Of a stretch of DNA of 15,232 nucleotides, positions 5,901 to 14,311 are shown one piece after another. The stretch covers positions 1 through 15,232 of the forward strand of contig JASBRM010000013.1 of the NCBI GenBank assembly GCA_030149405.1, in the 5' to 3' direction. The position numbers and the translations under genes are program-made. The notes under the pieces are model-generated. The model saw only the letters and a list, made by a program, of their open reading frames with translations, was not told the DNA's origin and searched no databases. This stretch comes from Neptuniibacter sp. (GTDB taxonomy: Bacteria; Pseudomonadota; Gammaproteobacteria; Pseudomonadales; Balneatricaceae). Each line of letters begins with the position of its first letter. Within the stretch, counting starts at the first letter, position 1.

Positions 5901-7106
5901 ATGCAGAGACTTACTAACAAACATATTGTTTTAGGTATCAGCGGCGGCATTGCTGCTTATAAAAGTGCTGAACTCACCCGACTTCTCAAAGGCGCTGGTG
6001 CTGAAGTCCGGGTAATAATGACCCCCTCAGCAACAGAATTCATCACCCCACTGACCTTACAAGCACTGTCAGGCAATCCTGTACATCAACACCTTTTGGA
6101 TGCCGAAGCAGAAGCCGGCATGGGGCATATTGAACTAGCAAAATGGGCTGATTTAGTTCTTATCGCGCCCGCTAGTGCCAATCTGATGGCTCGATTAAGC
6201 TCAGGCCAGGGAGATGATCTGCTCACAACTGTCTGTCTGGCGACTGATGCGCCTATTTGTCTGGCTCCCGCCATGAATCAGGCGATGTGGAGAGATACTG
6301 GCACCCAGGCTAATGCAGAAAACCTTATTTCACGCGGTATTAAACTGTTTGGCCCAGGAGTTGGAGAACAAGCGTGCGGTGATACAGGTCCTGGGCGCAT
6401 GCTGGAACCTGAAGAGATTGTCATGCATGCAGCCAATCAATTTGAAACCGGCAATCTGACTGGTAAAACCATCTATATTACCGCTGGACCGACTCGCGAA
6501 GCTCTGGACCCTGTTCGCTACATTTCTAATCACAGCTCGGGAAAAATGGGATACGCTCTCGCTGAAGCAGCAGTAGAAGCAGGTGCAAAAGTTAAATTAA
6601 TTTCCGGCCCTGTCAATATTCCTGCTCCTGAACGAGTTGAACTGATTAAGGTTGAAAGTGCCGAGCAAATGCTGAGCGCGTCCACAGAGTCGCTTTCGGA
6701 TTGTGACATCTTTATAGCAGCAGCGGCCGTGGCTGATTATCGACCAACCGCAGTCTCAGAGCATAAAATCAAAAAAGGCAGCGAAGAGATTATGGAGCTG
6801 CATCTGGTGAAAAACCCGGATATTGTAGCCACTGTAGCAGGGAGTTCACCAAAACCCTTTACCATTGGTTTTGCTGCAGAAACCAAAGATGTTCTTAACT
6901 ATGCTCGCGGTAAGCTGGAACGCAAAGGGCTTGATCTGATTATCGCTAATGACGTTTCTAGAACCGATATCGGCTTTAACAGCGATGAAAACGCCGTAAC
7001 GGTAATATCCAGGCAAGATACCTTAGAACTGCCACAGGCATCCAAACGCCAATTGGCGGTTCGCTTAATTGAACTGATCGCAGCACAATACAAGGCTTCA
7101 AAGTAA
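5901..7106 (+). CDS. coaBC: Bifunctional phosphopantothenoylcysteine decarboxylase / phosphopantothenate-cysteine ligase
   Basis: This protein (401 residues from the ATG at 5901) carries out two successive steps of coenzyme A synthesis. The CoaB half joins cysteine to 4'-phosphopantothenate using CTP, and the CoaC half, an FMN enzyme, decarboxylates the product to 4'-phosphopantetheine. CoaC signs: GISGGIAAYK near the start, H76 in GMGHIELAKW, PAMN ending at N126, and C159 in GEQACGDTG. CoaB signs: TAGPTRE, N210 in RYISNHSSGKMG and K289 in HKIKKG. These match the known E. coli catalytic residues (H75, N125, C158, N210, K289), which supports the ATG at 5901. A TTG at 5892 is an alternative that adds three residues; neither has a good ribosome site. 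In related genomes dut follows; here algC follows after 40 bp. Confidence 0.95.
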   Translation: MQRLTNKHIVLGISGGIAAYKSAELTRLLKGAGAEVRVIMTPSATEFITPLTLQALSGNPVHQHLLDAEAEAGMGHIELAKWADLVLIAPASANLMARLSSGQGDDLLTTVCLATDAPICLAPAMNQAMWRDTGTQANAENLISRGIKLFGPGVGEQACGDTGPGRMLEPEEIVMHAANQFETGNLTGKTIYITAGPTREALDPVRYISNHSSGKMGYALAEAAVEAGAKVKLISGPVNIPAPERVELIKVESAEQMLSASTESLSDCDIFIAAAAVADYRPTAVSEHKIKKGSEEIMELHLVKNPDIVATVAGSSPKPFTIGFAAETKDVLNYARGKLERKGLDLIIANDVSRTDIGFNSDENAVTVISRQDTLELPQASKRQLAVRLIELIAAQYKASK

Positions 7107-7146
7107 TAGCTTTAGGGCAAAAACCTGACAAATTAAAAGGATCGAT

Positions 7147-8535
7147 ATGCGCTATTCACTGAATGATCTAGACCAAACTATTTTCCGCGCCTATGACGTA
7201 CGCGGCATAGTTGATACTGCTCTGACCGATGATACGGTCTACCACCTTGGCCGCGCTTTCGCTGCAGAAGCAGCTTCTCAGGGCGTAACTCTGGTCAATG
7301 TTGCTGCAGATGGCAGGTTATCCAGCCCTAAACTGAAACAAATTTTCAGCGAAGGCCTGATGGACGGCGGTTGTACCGTTAATGATATCGGCTATGTTCC
7401 TACTCCAACTCTTTATTACGCGGCACATCAGGATGAACAGTGCACCGGTGTAATGATCACGGGTAGTCACAACCCATCTGATTACAACGGTTTCAAAATG
7501 ATGCTTGCAGGCCACACACTGTCTGGTGATGATATCCAGAAACTGAAACACCGCATCATTGCTCAGGATTACTCTGAAGGAAACGGTAGCCGTCAGGAAC
7601 AAGATATTCGTGAAAGCTACCTCGAACGTATCCTGAATGACATCAAACTGGATAAAAAGCTCAAGGTTGTTGTGGATTGCGGCAACGGTATTCCAGGCGA
7701 ACTAGCACCAAAGCTGATTGAACAGCTAGGTTGTGAAATTATACCTCTTTTCTGTGAAGTTGATGGCACATTCCCAAACCACCATCCTGATCCGGGCAAG
7801 CCTAAGAACCTGATTGATGCCATTGCGAAGGTTAAGGAAACCGGTGCAGATTTAGGTTTAGCCTTCGATGGGGATGGCGACCGTGTTGGTATCATCACCA
7901 ATAAGGGTAATATCGTTTATCCGGATCGCATTATGATGCTTTTCGCAGAAGATATTATTTCCCGCAATCCTGGCGCAGAAATCATCTTTGATGTTAAGTG
8001 TTCTCGCCTTCTGGCTAACGTAATTCGCGAAGCCGGTGGTAAACCAACCATGTGGCGTACCGGCCACTCTTTGATTAAACAGAAAATCAAAGAGAGCGGC
8101 GCTCTTTTGGGCGGTGAAATGAGCGGCCATATTTTCTTCAAAGAACGCTGGTTTGGTTTTGATGATGCGTTATACAGCGCTGCAAGATTCCTGGAAATTC
8201 TGGCTAAAACCGATCAAACCGCTGAAGAGTTGTTTGAAAAATACCCTGAAGATGTCAGCACCCCTGAGCTGAATATTACGGTTACAGACGAATCAAAATT
8301 TGAAATCGTCACTACATTACAAACTAAAGAGTTCAGTGGTGGGGATGCTAATCATATTGACGGCGTTCGTGTTGACTACCCTGATGGTTGGGGCCTGGTT
8401 CGTGCATCGAACACAACACCGGTTCTGGTGCTGCGATTCGAAGCCGAAACCACCGAAGCACTGGAACGCATTCGAGGACAATTTGAACAAAAGCTGCATG
8501 AAGTAGATAGCAGCCTGATCATCCCTCACGAGTAA
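7147..8535 (+). CDS. algC: Phosphomannomutase/phosphoglucomutase (AlgC)
   Basis: A 462-residue alpha-D-phosphohexomutase that interconverts mannose or glucose 6- and 1-phosphates, supplying GDP-mannose and UDP-glucose precursors for lipopolysaccharide and exopolysaccharide. The four family motifs are present: phosphoserine loop TGSHNP at 105-110 (S107), magnesium loop DGDGD at 241-245, sugar-specificity loop GEMSGH at 323-328, and phosphate-binding RASNTTP at 419-425. Length (463 in P. aeruginosa) and these positions are within one or two residues of P. aeruginosa AlgC. There is no N-terminal membrane extension as found in some relatives. AAAAGG precedes the ATG with 7-nt spacing, 40 bp after coaBC, suggesting co-transcription. 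A perfect hairpin follows at 8547-8580. Confidence 0.96.
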   Translation: MRYSLNDLDQTIFRAYDVRGIVDTALTDDTVYHLGRAFAAEAASQGVTLVNVAADGRLSSPKLKQIFSEGLMDGGCTVNDIGYVPTPTLYYAAHQDEQCTGVMITGSHNPSDYNGFKMMLAGHTLSGDDIQKLKHRIIAQDYSEGNGSRQEQDIRESYLERILNDIKLDKKLKVVVDCGNGIPGELAPKLIEQLGCEIIPLFCEVDGTFPNHHPDPGKPKNLIDAIAKVKETGADLGLAFDGDGDRVGIITNKGNIVYPDRIMMLFAEDIISRNPGAEIIFDVKCSRLLANVIREAGGKPTMWRTGHSLIKQKIKESGALLGGEMSGHIFFKERWFGFDDALYSAARFLEILAKTDQTAEELFEKYPEDVSTPELNITVTDESKFEIVTTLQTKEFSGGDANHIDGVRVDYPDGWGLVRASNTTPVLVLRFEAETTEALERIRGQFEQKLHEVDSSLIIPHE

Positions 8536-8546
8536 TACTGAAATAA

Positions 8547-8580
8547 CCTGCCTTCTACTCTTTACCCTATAGAAGGCAGG
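8547..8580 (+). repeat. Perfect 11-bp hairpin between algC and argB
   Basis: CCTGCCTTCTA (8547-8557) and TAGAAGGCAGG (8570-8580) are exact inverted copies around a 12-nt loop, 12 bp after the algC stop and 25 bp before argB. There is no U-tract after it, so it should not act as a simple intrinsic terminator on the plus strand. It may stabilise the algC 3' end, be a processing site, or cause partial termination with another factor. Confidence 0.7.
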
Positions 8581-8596
8581 CTAAGTAAAGATTTAA

Positions 8597-9505
<909 letters not shown>

Positions 9506-9514
9506 GGGATCAGC

Positions 9515-10105
9515 ATGAGCGAACAAGAAAAACTTTCCCGTCGCGAACAGATCTTACAATCGCTGGCTCAAATGCTGGAAGTCAATCCTGGCCAACGCAT
9601 CACAACGGCTGCACTGGCAAAAGAGGTTGGAGTATCAGAAGCGGCTCTCTACCGTCACTTCCCAAGCAAAGCCCGTATGTTTGAAGGCCTGATCGGATTT
9701 ATTGAAGAAACCATCTTCAGTCGGGTTACGGTTATTACCAATTCGGAATCCGACGGTGTTAAACAGTGTGAACAGATACTGACTCTGCTCTTAGCCTTTG
9801 TTGAGAAAAACCCAGGTATGGCACGTATTCTGACAGGTGATGCTCTGGCGGGTGAAACAGATAGATTACGACAAAGAATTAATCAGTTTTTTGAACGCCT
9901 TGAAACGCAGATCAAGCAATTGCTACGAGAAGCCGAAGCAACACAAGGCCTACGGACAGTCCAGCCTGCTGGAACCAGTGCAAACCTGATGCTCGCCGCC
10001 GCTGAAGGTCGCATTAGGCAGTTCGTTCGTACAGAGTTCCGCCGCAAACCGTCGGAACATTGGCAGGATCAGTGGTCAATTCTGGCTGCTGGTATCTTCA
10101 GATAA
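9515..10105 (+). CDS. slmA: Nucleoid occlusion factor SlmA (TetR family)
   Basis: A 196-residue TetR-type protein (198 in E. coli). The N-terminal DNA-binding domain reads [14 protein letters not shown], then [20 protein letters not shown] at 30-49, whose helix-turn-helix and following [10 protein letters not shown] are hallmarks of SlmA. Bound to its chromosomal sites it disrupts FtsZ polymers and so stops septa forming over the nucleoid. The start lies 9 bp after argB, and the AAGGG ribosome site overlaps the argB stop, so translation is coupled to argB. In E. coli slmA sits near dut and pyrE; here it directly follows argB. The hairpin at 10114-10131 follows it. Confidence 0.95.
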   Translation: MSEQEKLSRREQILQSLAQMLEVNPGQRITTAALAKEVGVSEAALYRHFPSKARMFEGLIGFIEETIFSRVTVITNSESDGVKQCEQILTLLLAFVEKNPGMARILTGDALAGETDRLRQRINQFFERLETQIKQLLREAEATQGLRTVQPAGTSANLMLAAAEGRIRQFVRTEFRRKPSEHWQDQWSILAAGIFR

Positions 10106-10113
10106 TAATGGAC

Positions 10114-10138
10114 AGGGAGCTCAGGCTCCCTTACTTCT
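10114..10138 (+). terminator. Probable weak terminator after slmA
   Basis: AGGGAGC (10114-10120) and GCTCCCT (10125-10131) form a 7-bp GC-rich stem with a TCAG loop, 8 bp after the slmA stop. The following TACTTCT is T-rich but broken, so termination is probably partial. It separates slmA from the TSUP permease gene. Confidence 0.6.
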
Positions 10139-10155
10139 TACCTCTTCTTATTGCC

Positions 10156-10161
10156 TATAAA
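10156..10161 (+). promoter_or_regulatory. Possible -10 element for the TSUP gene
   Basis: TATAAA (10156-10161) matches the -10 consensus at five of six positions. Its expected transcription start, 7-8 bp later, falls at or next to the ATG at 10169. No convincing -35 is seen at the normal distance. Confidence 0.35.
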
Positions 10162-10168
10162 ACCCTGG

Positions 10169-10954
10169 ATGGATACTGTACTGGAACAATTCGCACTTCT
10201 GGTCCTCTCACTGTTTGCCAATGGACTTTCAGCCATGGCAGGAGGGGGCGCTGGTTTACTGCAATTACCCGTACTGCTATTCCTTGGGTTAGGCTTTAGC
10301 ACCGCCCTGGCGACTCATAAAATAGCCAGCGTTGCATTAGGCATCGGCGCGACAATCCGTCATTTGCGCGAAGGTAAACTGGATTATCGCTTTTGCGGCT
10401 TTATTCTTCTCTGCGGATTGCCTGGGGTGATCCTTGGAGCGGATATCATCCTTGAGATACCAGAAGGCTGGACAATTTTTTCTCTGGGGATTCTGACCTC
10501 AGGTCTGGGCCTGTATTCGATCTTCAAGAAATCTCTGGGCTTAACTTCTGAGGAAAAGAACCGGGATAAAAAAGGCCTGATGATTGGCGGCTTCATCCTC
10601 TTTATCATCGGGGCCTTAAATGGTTCACTCACCTCAGGAACAGGCTTGTTCGTCACCATCTGGTTAGTACGCTGGTTCGGACTCGACTACAAAACCGCCG
10701 TAACCTATGTGCTTATTCTCGTAGGTTTGTTCTGGAATTCTACCGGAGCAATTACAATTGCGCTTCAGCAAGAACCACGCTGGGACTGGTTACCGGTTCT
10801 ACTTATTGGTGCAACCTTAGGTTCCTATCTGGGGGCTCATATCGCTATATCGAAGGGCAACAGCTTAGTTAAACGGGCGTTTGAGAGCTTAACGATTTTA
10901 GTCGGAATAAAGCTTATTTATGATGGCCTTGCCATTCTAATGGCTATTAGCTGA
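10169..10954 (+). CDS. TSUP (TauE/SafE) family membrane permease
   Basis: A 261-residue integral membrane protein with about eight hydrophobic segments in two similar halves. The first half carries AMAGGGAGLLQLP near residues 22-34. The second half carries NGSLTSGTGLF, followed by WFGLDYKTAVTYV. These glycine-rich re-entrant motifs are the signature of the TSUP family, whose members move sulfite, sulfoacetate or other small organosulfur or carboxylate anions. The substrate cannot be read from the sequence, and the neighbours (slmA before, a convergent deacetylase gene after) give no clue. An in-frame TTG at 10151 would add six residues, but neither start has a ribosome site. The ATG gives the natural hydrophobic N-terminus and could be leaderless. 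The last 18 bp overlap the end of the convergent deacetylase gene. Confidence 0.85.
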   Translation: MDTVLEQFALLVLSLFANGLSAMAGGGAGLLQLPVLLFLGLGFSTALATHKIASVALGIGATIRHLREGKLDYRFCGFILLCGLPGVILGADIILEIPEGWTIFSLGILTSGLGLYSIFKKSLGLTSEEKNRDKKGLMIGGFILFIIGALNGSLTSGTGLFVTIWLVRWFGLDYKTAVTYVLILVGLFWNSTGAITIALQQEPRWDWLPVLLIGATLGSYLGAHIAISKGNSLVKRAFESLTILVGIKLIYDGLAILMAIS

Positions 10955-11800
10955 ATCGGGCTGAACAGACTCTGGCAGACAATGCCCTTCGTATTGGTCA
11001 CAGGGGTGCTGTTGTTCCTTTGCCAGCAGAAGCGGTTGCCCCGTACGTAATCGGATTAATTCAGAAGCCGAGATCAATTTAACCCCAAGCTGTTCAATAA
11101 TAGGCAAGGCCTTTTCCAGATACTGAATGGTCTCAGGATAGGGGTGACCAATAGCGACTGCATAACCTTTTTTAGTCGCTTCTTTCACCGCCTGTTTAAA
11201 CTGTTGATGGATATACTCTTCGTTTTGTTCATTATCGAGAAAAACATCGCGCAGCAGATAAGGGATTCCGTGTTCCCGAGCCACCTTCCAAGCGACTGTC
11301 TTGGGTGTCGTGACACTGTCCAGAAAAAAAAGATTACGCTGATGTACGATCCCCATTACATCATTCATTTTCTGACGATCTTCAGTCAGCAAGCTCCCCA
11401 TATGGTTATTAATTCCGGAAACAAACGGAATGGAATCAAAATCAGAATTTAAAATGGATTTCAGCTGCTCTGAATCATGACGCTGCTCCAAGGCTCCAGG
11501 ACCAAGGCGCAGCCCTGACTTACTTTCCATCGGGGCATGTAAAATAACTTCTTTGCCGAGCTGATGCGCCTTTTTGGCAAGCGCTTTAGCGTGAGGAGTA
11601 TGAGGCAAGATAGCGTAAGTAATTTTTCCTTTAAGATTGATAGCAGCCAAGCCCCTACCGCGATTGTCACCCAGATCATCAATAACGATGACCAGAACCG
11701 GTGCAATAGCAGGTTTGGAGGCAGCGATTGCAGCACTCCCTGGTAGCCAACAGAGGCCAATAATAAGGAAAAGGGATTGAATACCTTTAGCGCTTATCAT
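10937..11800 (-). CDS. Divergent polysaccharide deacetylase family protein (YibQ-like)
   Basis: A 287-residue exported protein with a signal peptide to about residue 27. The fold is the divergent polysaccharide deacetylase (DUF610) type. VIVIDDLGDN gives D41/D42, HAPMES gives H88, NNHMGS lies at 131-136, DSVT gives D161 and GHPYPET lies at 218-224, a plausible NodB-like metal site. The enzymatic activity of the family is not established to my knowledge; a peptidoglycan or glycan substrate in the periplasm is assumed from context. It starts inside the ctpA stop (ATGA overlap), so translation is coupled to ctpA. In E. coli the homologue yibQ directly follows envC; here ctpA lies between, as in Pseudomonas. 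The 3' end overlaps the TSUP gene on the other strand. Confidence 0.9.
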   Translation of the reverse strand: MISAKGIQSLFLIIGLCWLPGSAAIAASKPAIAPVLVIVIDDLGDNRGRGLAAINLKGKITYAILPHTPHAKALAKKAHQLGKEVILHAPMESKSGLRLGPGALEQRHDSEQLKSILNSDFDSIPFVSGINNHMGSLLTEDRQKMNDVMGIVHQRNLFFLDSVTTPKTVAWKVAREHGIPYLLRDVFLDNEQNEEYIHQQFKQAVKEATKKGYAVAIGHPYPETIQYLEKALPIIEQLGVKLISASELIRLRTGQPLLLAKEQQHPCDQYEGHCLPESVQPDSANSH

Positions 11801-13110
11801 TTGCGTACAATGACCAGCGCCTTCAACAGGTTAATAGCTTCGTAGAGCTGGTAATCACGCTCTGCAAGATGCTCATCTGACACATTGGAATCACCGCTTT
11901 TCTCGCCGTTACCGTTATCCAGATGACCACTGAGGTCACTCTCTTTTAGGAATTGTGGACCATCCTTACGGAGTGTAATTTCAGCATCTTCAACCAGAAT
12001 ATCAGGCTTGATACCTTGAGCCTGGATGGAGCGGCCATCAGGTGTGTAGTAAAGAGCTGTTGTCAGCTTAAGCGCTCTGTCCTGTGTTAATGGCAGGATA
12101 GTCTGCACAGAACCCTTACCAAAACTTGGCTGCCCCATGATCACAGCGCGTTCCTGATCCTGAAGCGCACCCGCGACAATTTCGGAAGCGGAAGCAGAAC
12201 CACCATTAATTAGTACCACCATAGGAAGATCTGGAACCAGAGTTGTGCTGGTAGCACTGAATCTCTGTTCAGACTCAGCCAGACGACCTTCGGTATAAAC
12301 GATCAAACCTTCATTAAGAAAGATATCACTGATATCTACCGCGGCCTGTAACACACCACCCGGATTATTGCGCAGGTCGAGAACAACACCTTTAATGTCC
12401 TTTTCCAGCATCCGTTCAACATGTTTATACACCTCTTTACCTGAGTTCACCTGGAATTGTGAAACCCTGATGTAAGCATACTCTTCATCAATGGTACGAC
12501 TTTTTACGCTGGCAACCTGGATAACATCTCTTACCACCGCAATTTCAAGAGGCTTCTCTTCACCCTCCCGAACAATCGTCAGCATCACCTCAGTTCCAGG
12601 CTTACCGCGCATCAGATCAACCGCTTCATTCAGGCTCAGACCCTGAACAGGCTGATCATCCAATTTAGTAATCAGATCACCTGCTTTAACTCCAGCTCTC
12701 TGTGCTGGGGTATCATCAATAGGAGTAATGACACGAACAAAACCATCTTCCATTCCTACTTCGATACCTAATCCCCCAAACTCACCGCTGGTGTGCTGTT
12801 GCAGGGTTTCAAACTCTCTGGGTTCCAGATAAGCCGAATGGGGGTCTAATCCAAGAATCATTCCACGTAGAGCATCTTCCAACAATGTCGCATCATCAAC
12901 GGGTTCAACATAGGCCGTTTTGATGCGTTGAAAGACTTCAGTAAAAAGCCTGAGTTCATCAAGCGGAAGATTTTTAACCTGCTCAGCAGCTTCCTCAGTT
13001 GGTTGTTGCACCTCAGCAATTGCAGGTGAAGAGAATAACGCCGGTAACGCAAACCCCAGGAGTAATGCCCTTAAGTACGATTTCCGACATACCGCATTTT
13101 TCATAGTCAT
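11797..13110 (-). CDS. ctpA: Carboxy-terminal processing protease (S41 family, PDZ domain)
   Basis: A 437-residue exported serine protease with a signal peptide ending near residue 32. An N-terminal helical region leads to a PDZ domain at about 112-195, which includes GGLGIEVG and GVKAGDLITKLDD and binds substrate C-termini. The S41 catalytic domain follows. In GGSASASE the catalytic serine is most likely S307, with K332 in GKGSVQ 25 residues later and Q336 completing the triad, the spacing known in Prc and CtpB. The charged tail (380-420) is variable. Relatives such as Pseudomonas CtpA degrade peptidoglycan cross-link hydrolases with a lipoprotein adaptor. The gene follows envC by 14 bp and overlaps the deacetylase gene by 4 bp. 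A second ATG two codons in (13104) is an equally possible start; each has a purine-rich site. Confidence 0.95.
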   Translation of the reverse strand: MTMKNAVCRKSYLRALLLGFALPALFSSPAIAEVQQPTEEAAEQVKNLPLDELRLFTEVFQRIKTAYVEPVDDATLLEDALRGMILGLDPHSAYLEPREFETLQQHTSGEFGGLGIEVGMEDGFVRVITPIDDTPAQRAGVKAGDLITKLDDQPVQGLSLNEAVDLMRGKPGTEVMLTIVREGEEKPLEIAVVRDVIQVASVKSRTIDEEYAYIRVSQFQVNSGKEVYKHVERMLEKDIKGVVLDLRNNPGGVLQAAVDISDIFLNEGLIVYTEGRLAESEQRFSATSTTLVPDLPMVVLINGGSASASEIVAGALQDQERAVIMGQPSFGKGSVQTILPLTQDRALKLTTALYYTPDGRSIQAQGIKPDILVEDAEITLRKDGPQFLKESDLSGHLDNGNGEKSGDSNVSDEHLAERDYQLYEAINLLKALVIVRK

Positions 13111-13124
13111 TCCCTACCTTCTTA

Positions 13125-14258
13125 TTATTTCAACCAGCGCCGAGGATTACTGGCCTTACCTTTATAACGAACAGCAAAATACAAACCGTTGTCACTGCGC
13201 CCGCCACTGTTTCCAACCGTAGCTATCGTATCACCCGCTGAAACCCAATCACCGGTATCCAGTAGCAGGCTCTGGTTGTAGCCATACAAACTCATATAAC
13301 CAGAACCGTGATCAACAATAAGTACAAGCCCATATCCGCGCAGCCAGTCTGAAAAAACTACCCGGCCATGATGCACAGCCTTCACAGCGGTCGCTTCAGA
13401 AGCTTTAATCCAGATTCCATCATAGCGGATATTATTCCGCACTGTCCCAAAATTCTGGCTCACTCTTCCTTTTAGCGGCCACGGCAGCTTACCTTTAAGC
13501 TCTCTGAAGCTCTTATCGTCTTTCACCAGATTTTCGAAATTCAGACTTTTTTCGATCTCTTTCAAGACGGCCTGCAATCTCGCCTGGTCCAGCTTCAGTT
13601 GTTTAAGTTTCTTAGCATCTGTTGAGAGCTCTTTGTTTAACTGAGCCAGAGTAGTTTTACGTTGCTTTCTTGATTTCTGCAGCGTCGCCACTTCAGCACG
13701 CAGCAAATTCCTTTTTTCGACAATCGCTTTTTCTGTGTCGCTTAACTGCTCTTCAGTACCGGAAAGATCAGCAAGCTTCTCTCTGAAAGCCGACATGTCC
13801 TTTTTCAGAGCATCGTTTACAAAATCAAAATAGCGGATTGTTCTGTCCAGCGTTTCAGGATCACGCTGCATCAACAGTAACTGCAGACGCGCCTGCTGAC
13901 CCATTTGATATTGCTGGCCAATCTGCTTTTCTATGATCTTCGCTCGAGTGGCCAGTTCCCTGCGCAATTTATCGCGCTTTTGCTCCAGCTTATCCGCACG
14001 GCTATCCAGACCTTTTAGCTGCTTATCTAACGTTTTGATCTGCTTCGCTAAGCGACCAATCTCTACTTCACTTTTACGCAGTTCAGCACTGAGCTCTCTG
14101 GATTCTCCTTCCTGCTTGCGCATGGATTTCTGCAAAGATGAGATATTGCCAGTTAAGCGTTTGAGCTGTTTTTCGGTCAGAGCCTGCTTATCCTCAGCTA
14201 CAGCCGAGAAGGGCCATAACCATAGCAGACAGAGAAAAGCGGATAAGGTTCGCAACAT
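13125..14258 (-). CDS. envC: Murein hydrolase activator EnvC
   Basis: A 377-residue periplasmic protein with a signal peptide ending in AVA at about residue 21. Long coiled-coil segments rich in Lys, Glu, Gln and Leu span roughly 25-125 and 160-245. A C-terminal LytM (M23) domain covers about 258-377. The domain is degenerate: the metal residues of active M23 enzymes are replaced (RYDGIW, SLYGYNQS, GLYFAVRYKG). This is the known condition of EnvC, which does not cut peptidoglycan but activates the amidases AmiA and AmiB at the septum under control of FtsEX. It heads envC-ctpA-deacetylase and lies downstream of gpmI, as in E. coli. No ribosome site is visible before the ATG, and a strong terminator ends about 16 nt upstream. 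Confidence 0.95.
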   Translation of the reverse strand: MLRTLSAFLCLLWLWPFSAVAEDKQALTEKQLKRLTGNISSLQKSMRKQEGESRELSAELRKSEVEIGRLAKQIKTLDKQLKGLDSRADKLEQKRDKLRRELATRAKIIEKQIGQQYQMGQQARLQLLLMQRDPETLDRTIRYFDFVNDALKKDMSAFREKLADLSGTEEQLSDTEKAIVEKRNLLRAEVATLQKSRKQRKTTLAQLNKELSTDAKKLKQLKLDQARLQAVLKEIEKSLNFENLVKDDKSFRELKGKLPWPLKGRVSQNFGTVRNNIRYDGIWIKASEATAVKAVHHGRVVFSDWLRGYGLVLIVDHGSGYMSLYGYNQSLLLDTGDWVSAGDTIATVGNSGGRSDNGLYFAVRYKGKASNPRRWLK

Positions 14259-14273
14259 TAAGGAATCAGAAAG

Positions 14274-14303
14274 AAAAAAGGGATAAATAATTTATCCCTT
14301 TTT
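14274..14303 (-). terminator. Intrinsic terminator after gpmI, directly before envC
   Basis: GGGATAAA (14280-14287) and TTTATCCC (14291-14298) flank a 3-nt loop. The A-run before and T-run after extend the stem to 13 bp (14275-14287 with 14291-14303). On the minus strand the stem is followed by six T, a standard U-tract. It lies 8 bp after the gpmI stop and only about 16 bp before the envC ATG. The symmetry would also work on the other strand. Confidence 0.85.
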
Positions 14304-14311
14304 AACATTTT

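Noticed and set aside
10923..10935. ATGGC-CTT-GCCAT hairpin near the TSUP/deacetylase 3' ends as a terminator
   Set aside because: The stem is only 5 bp, lies inside coding sequence and has no U-tract on either strand.
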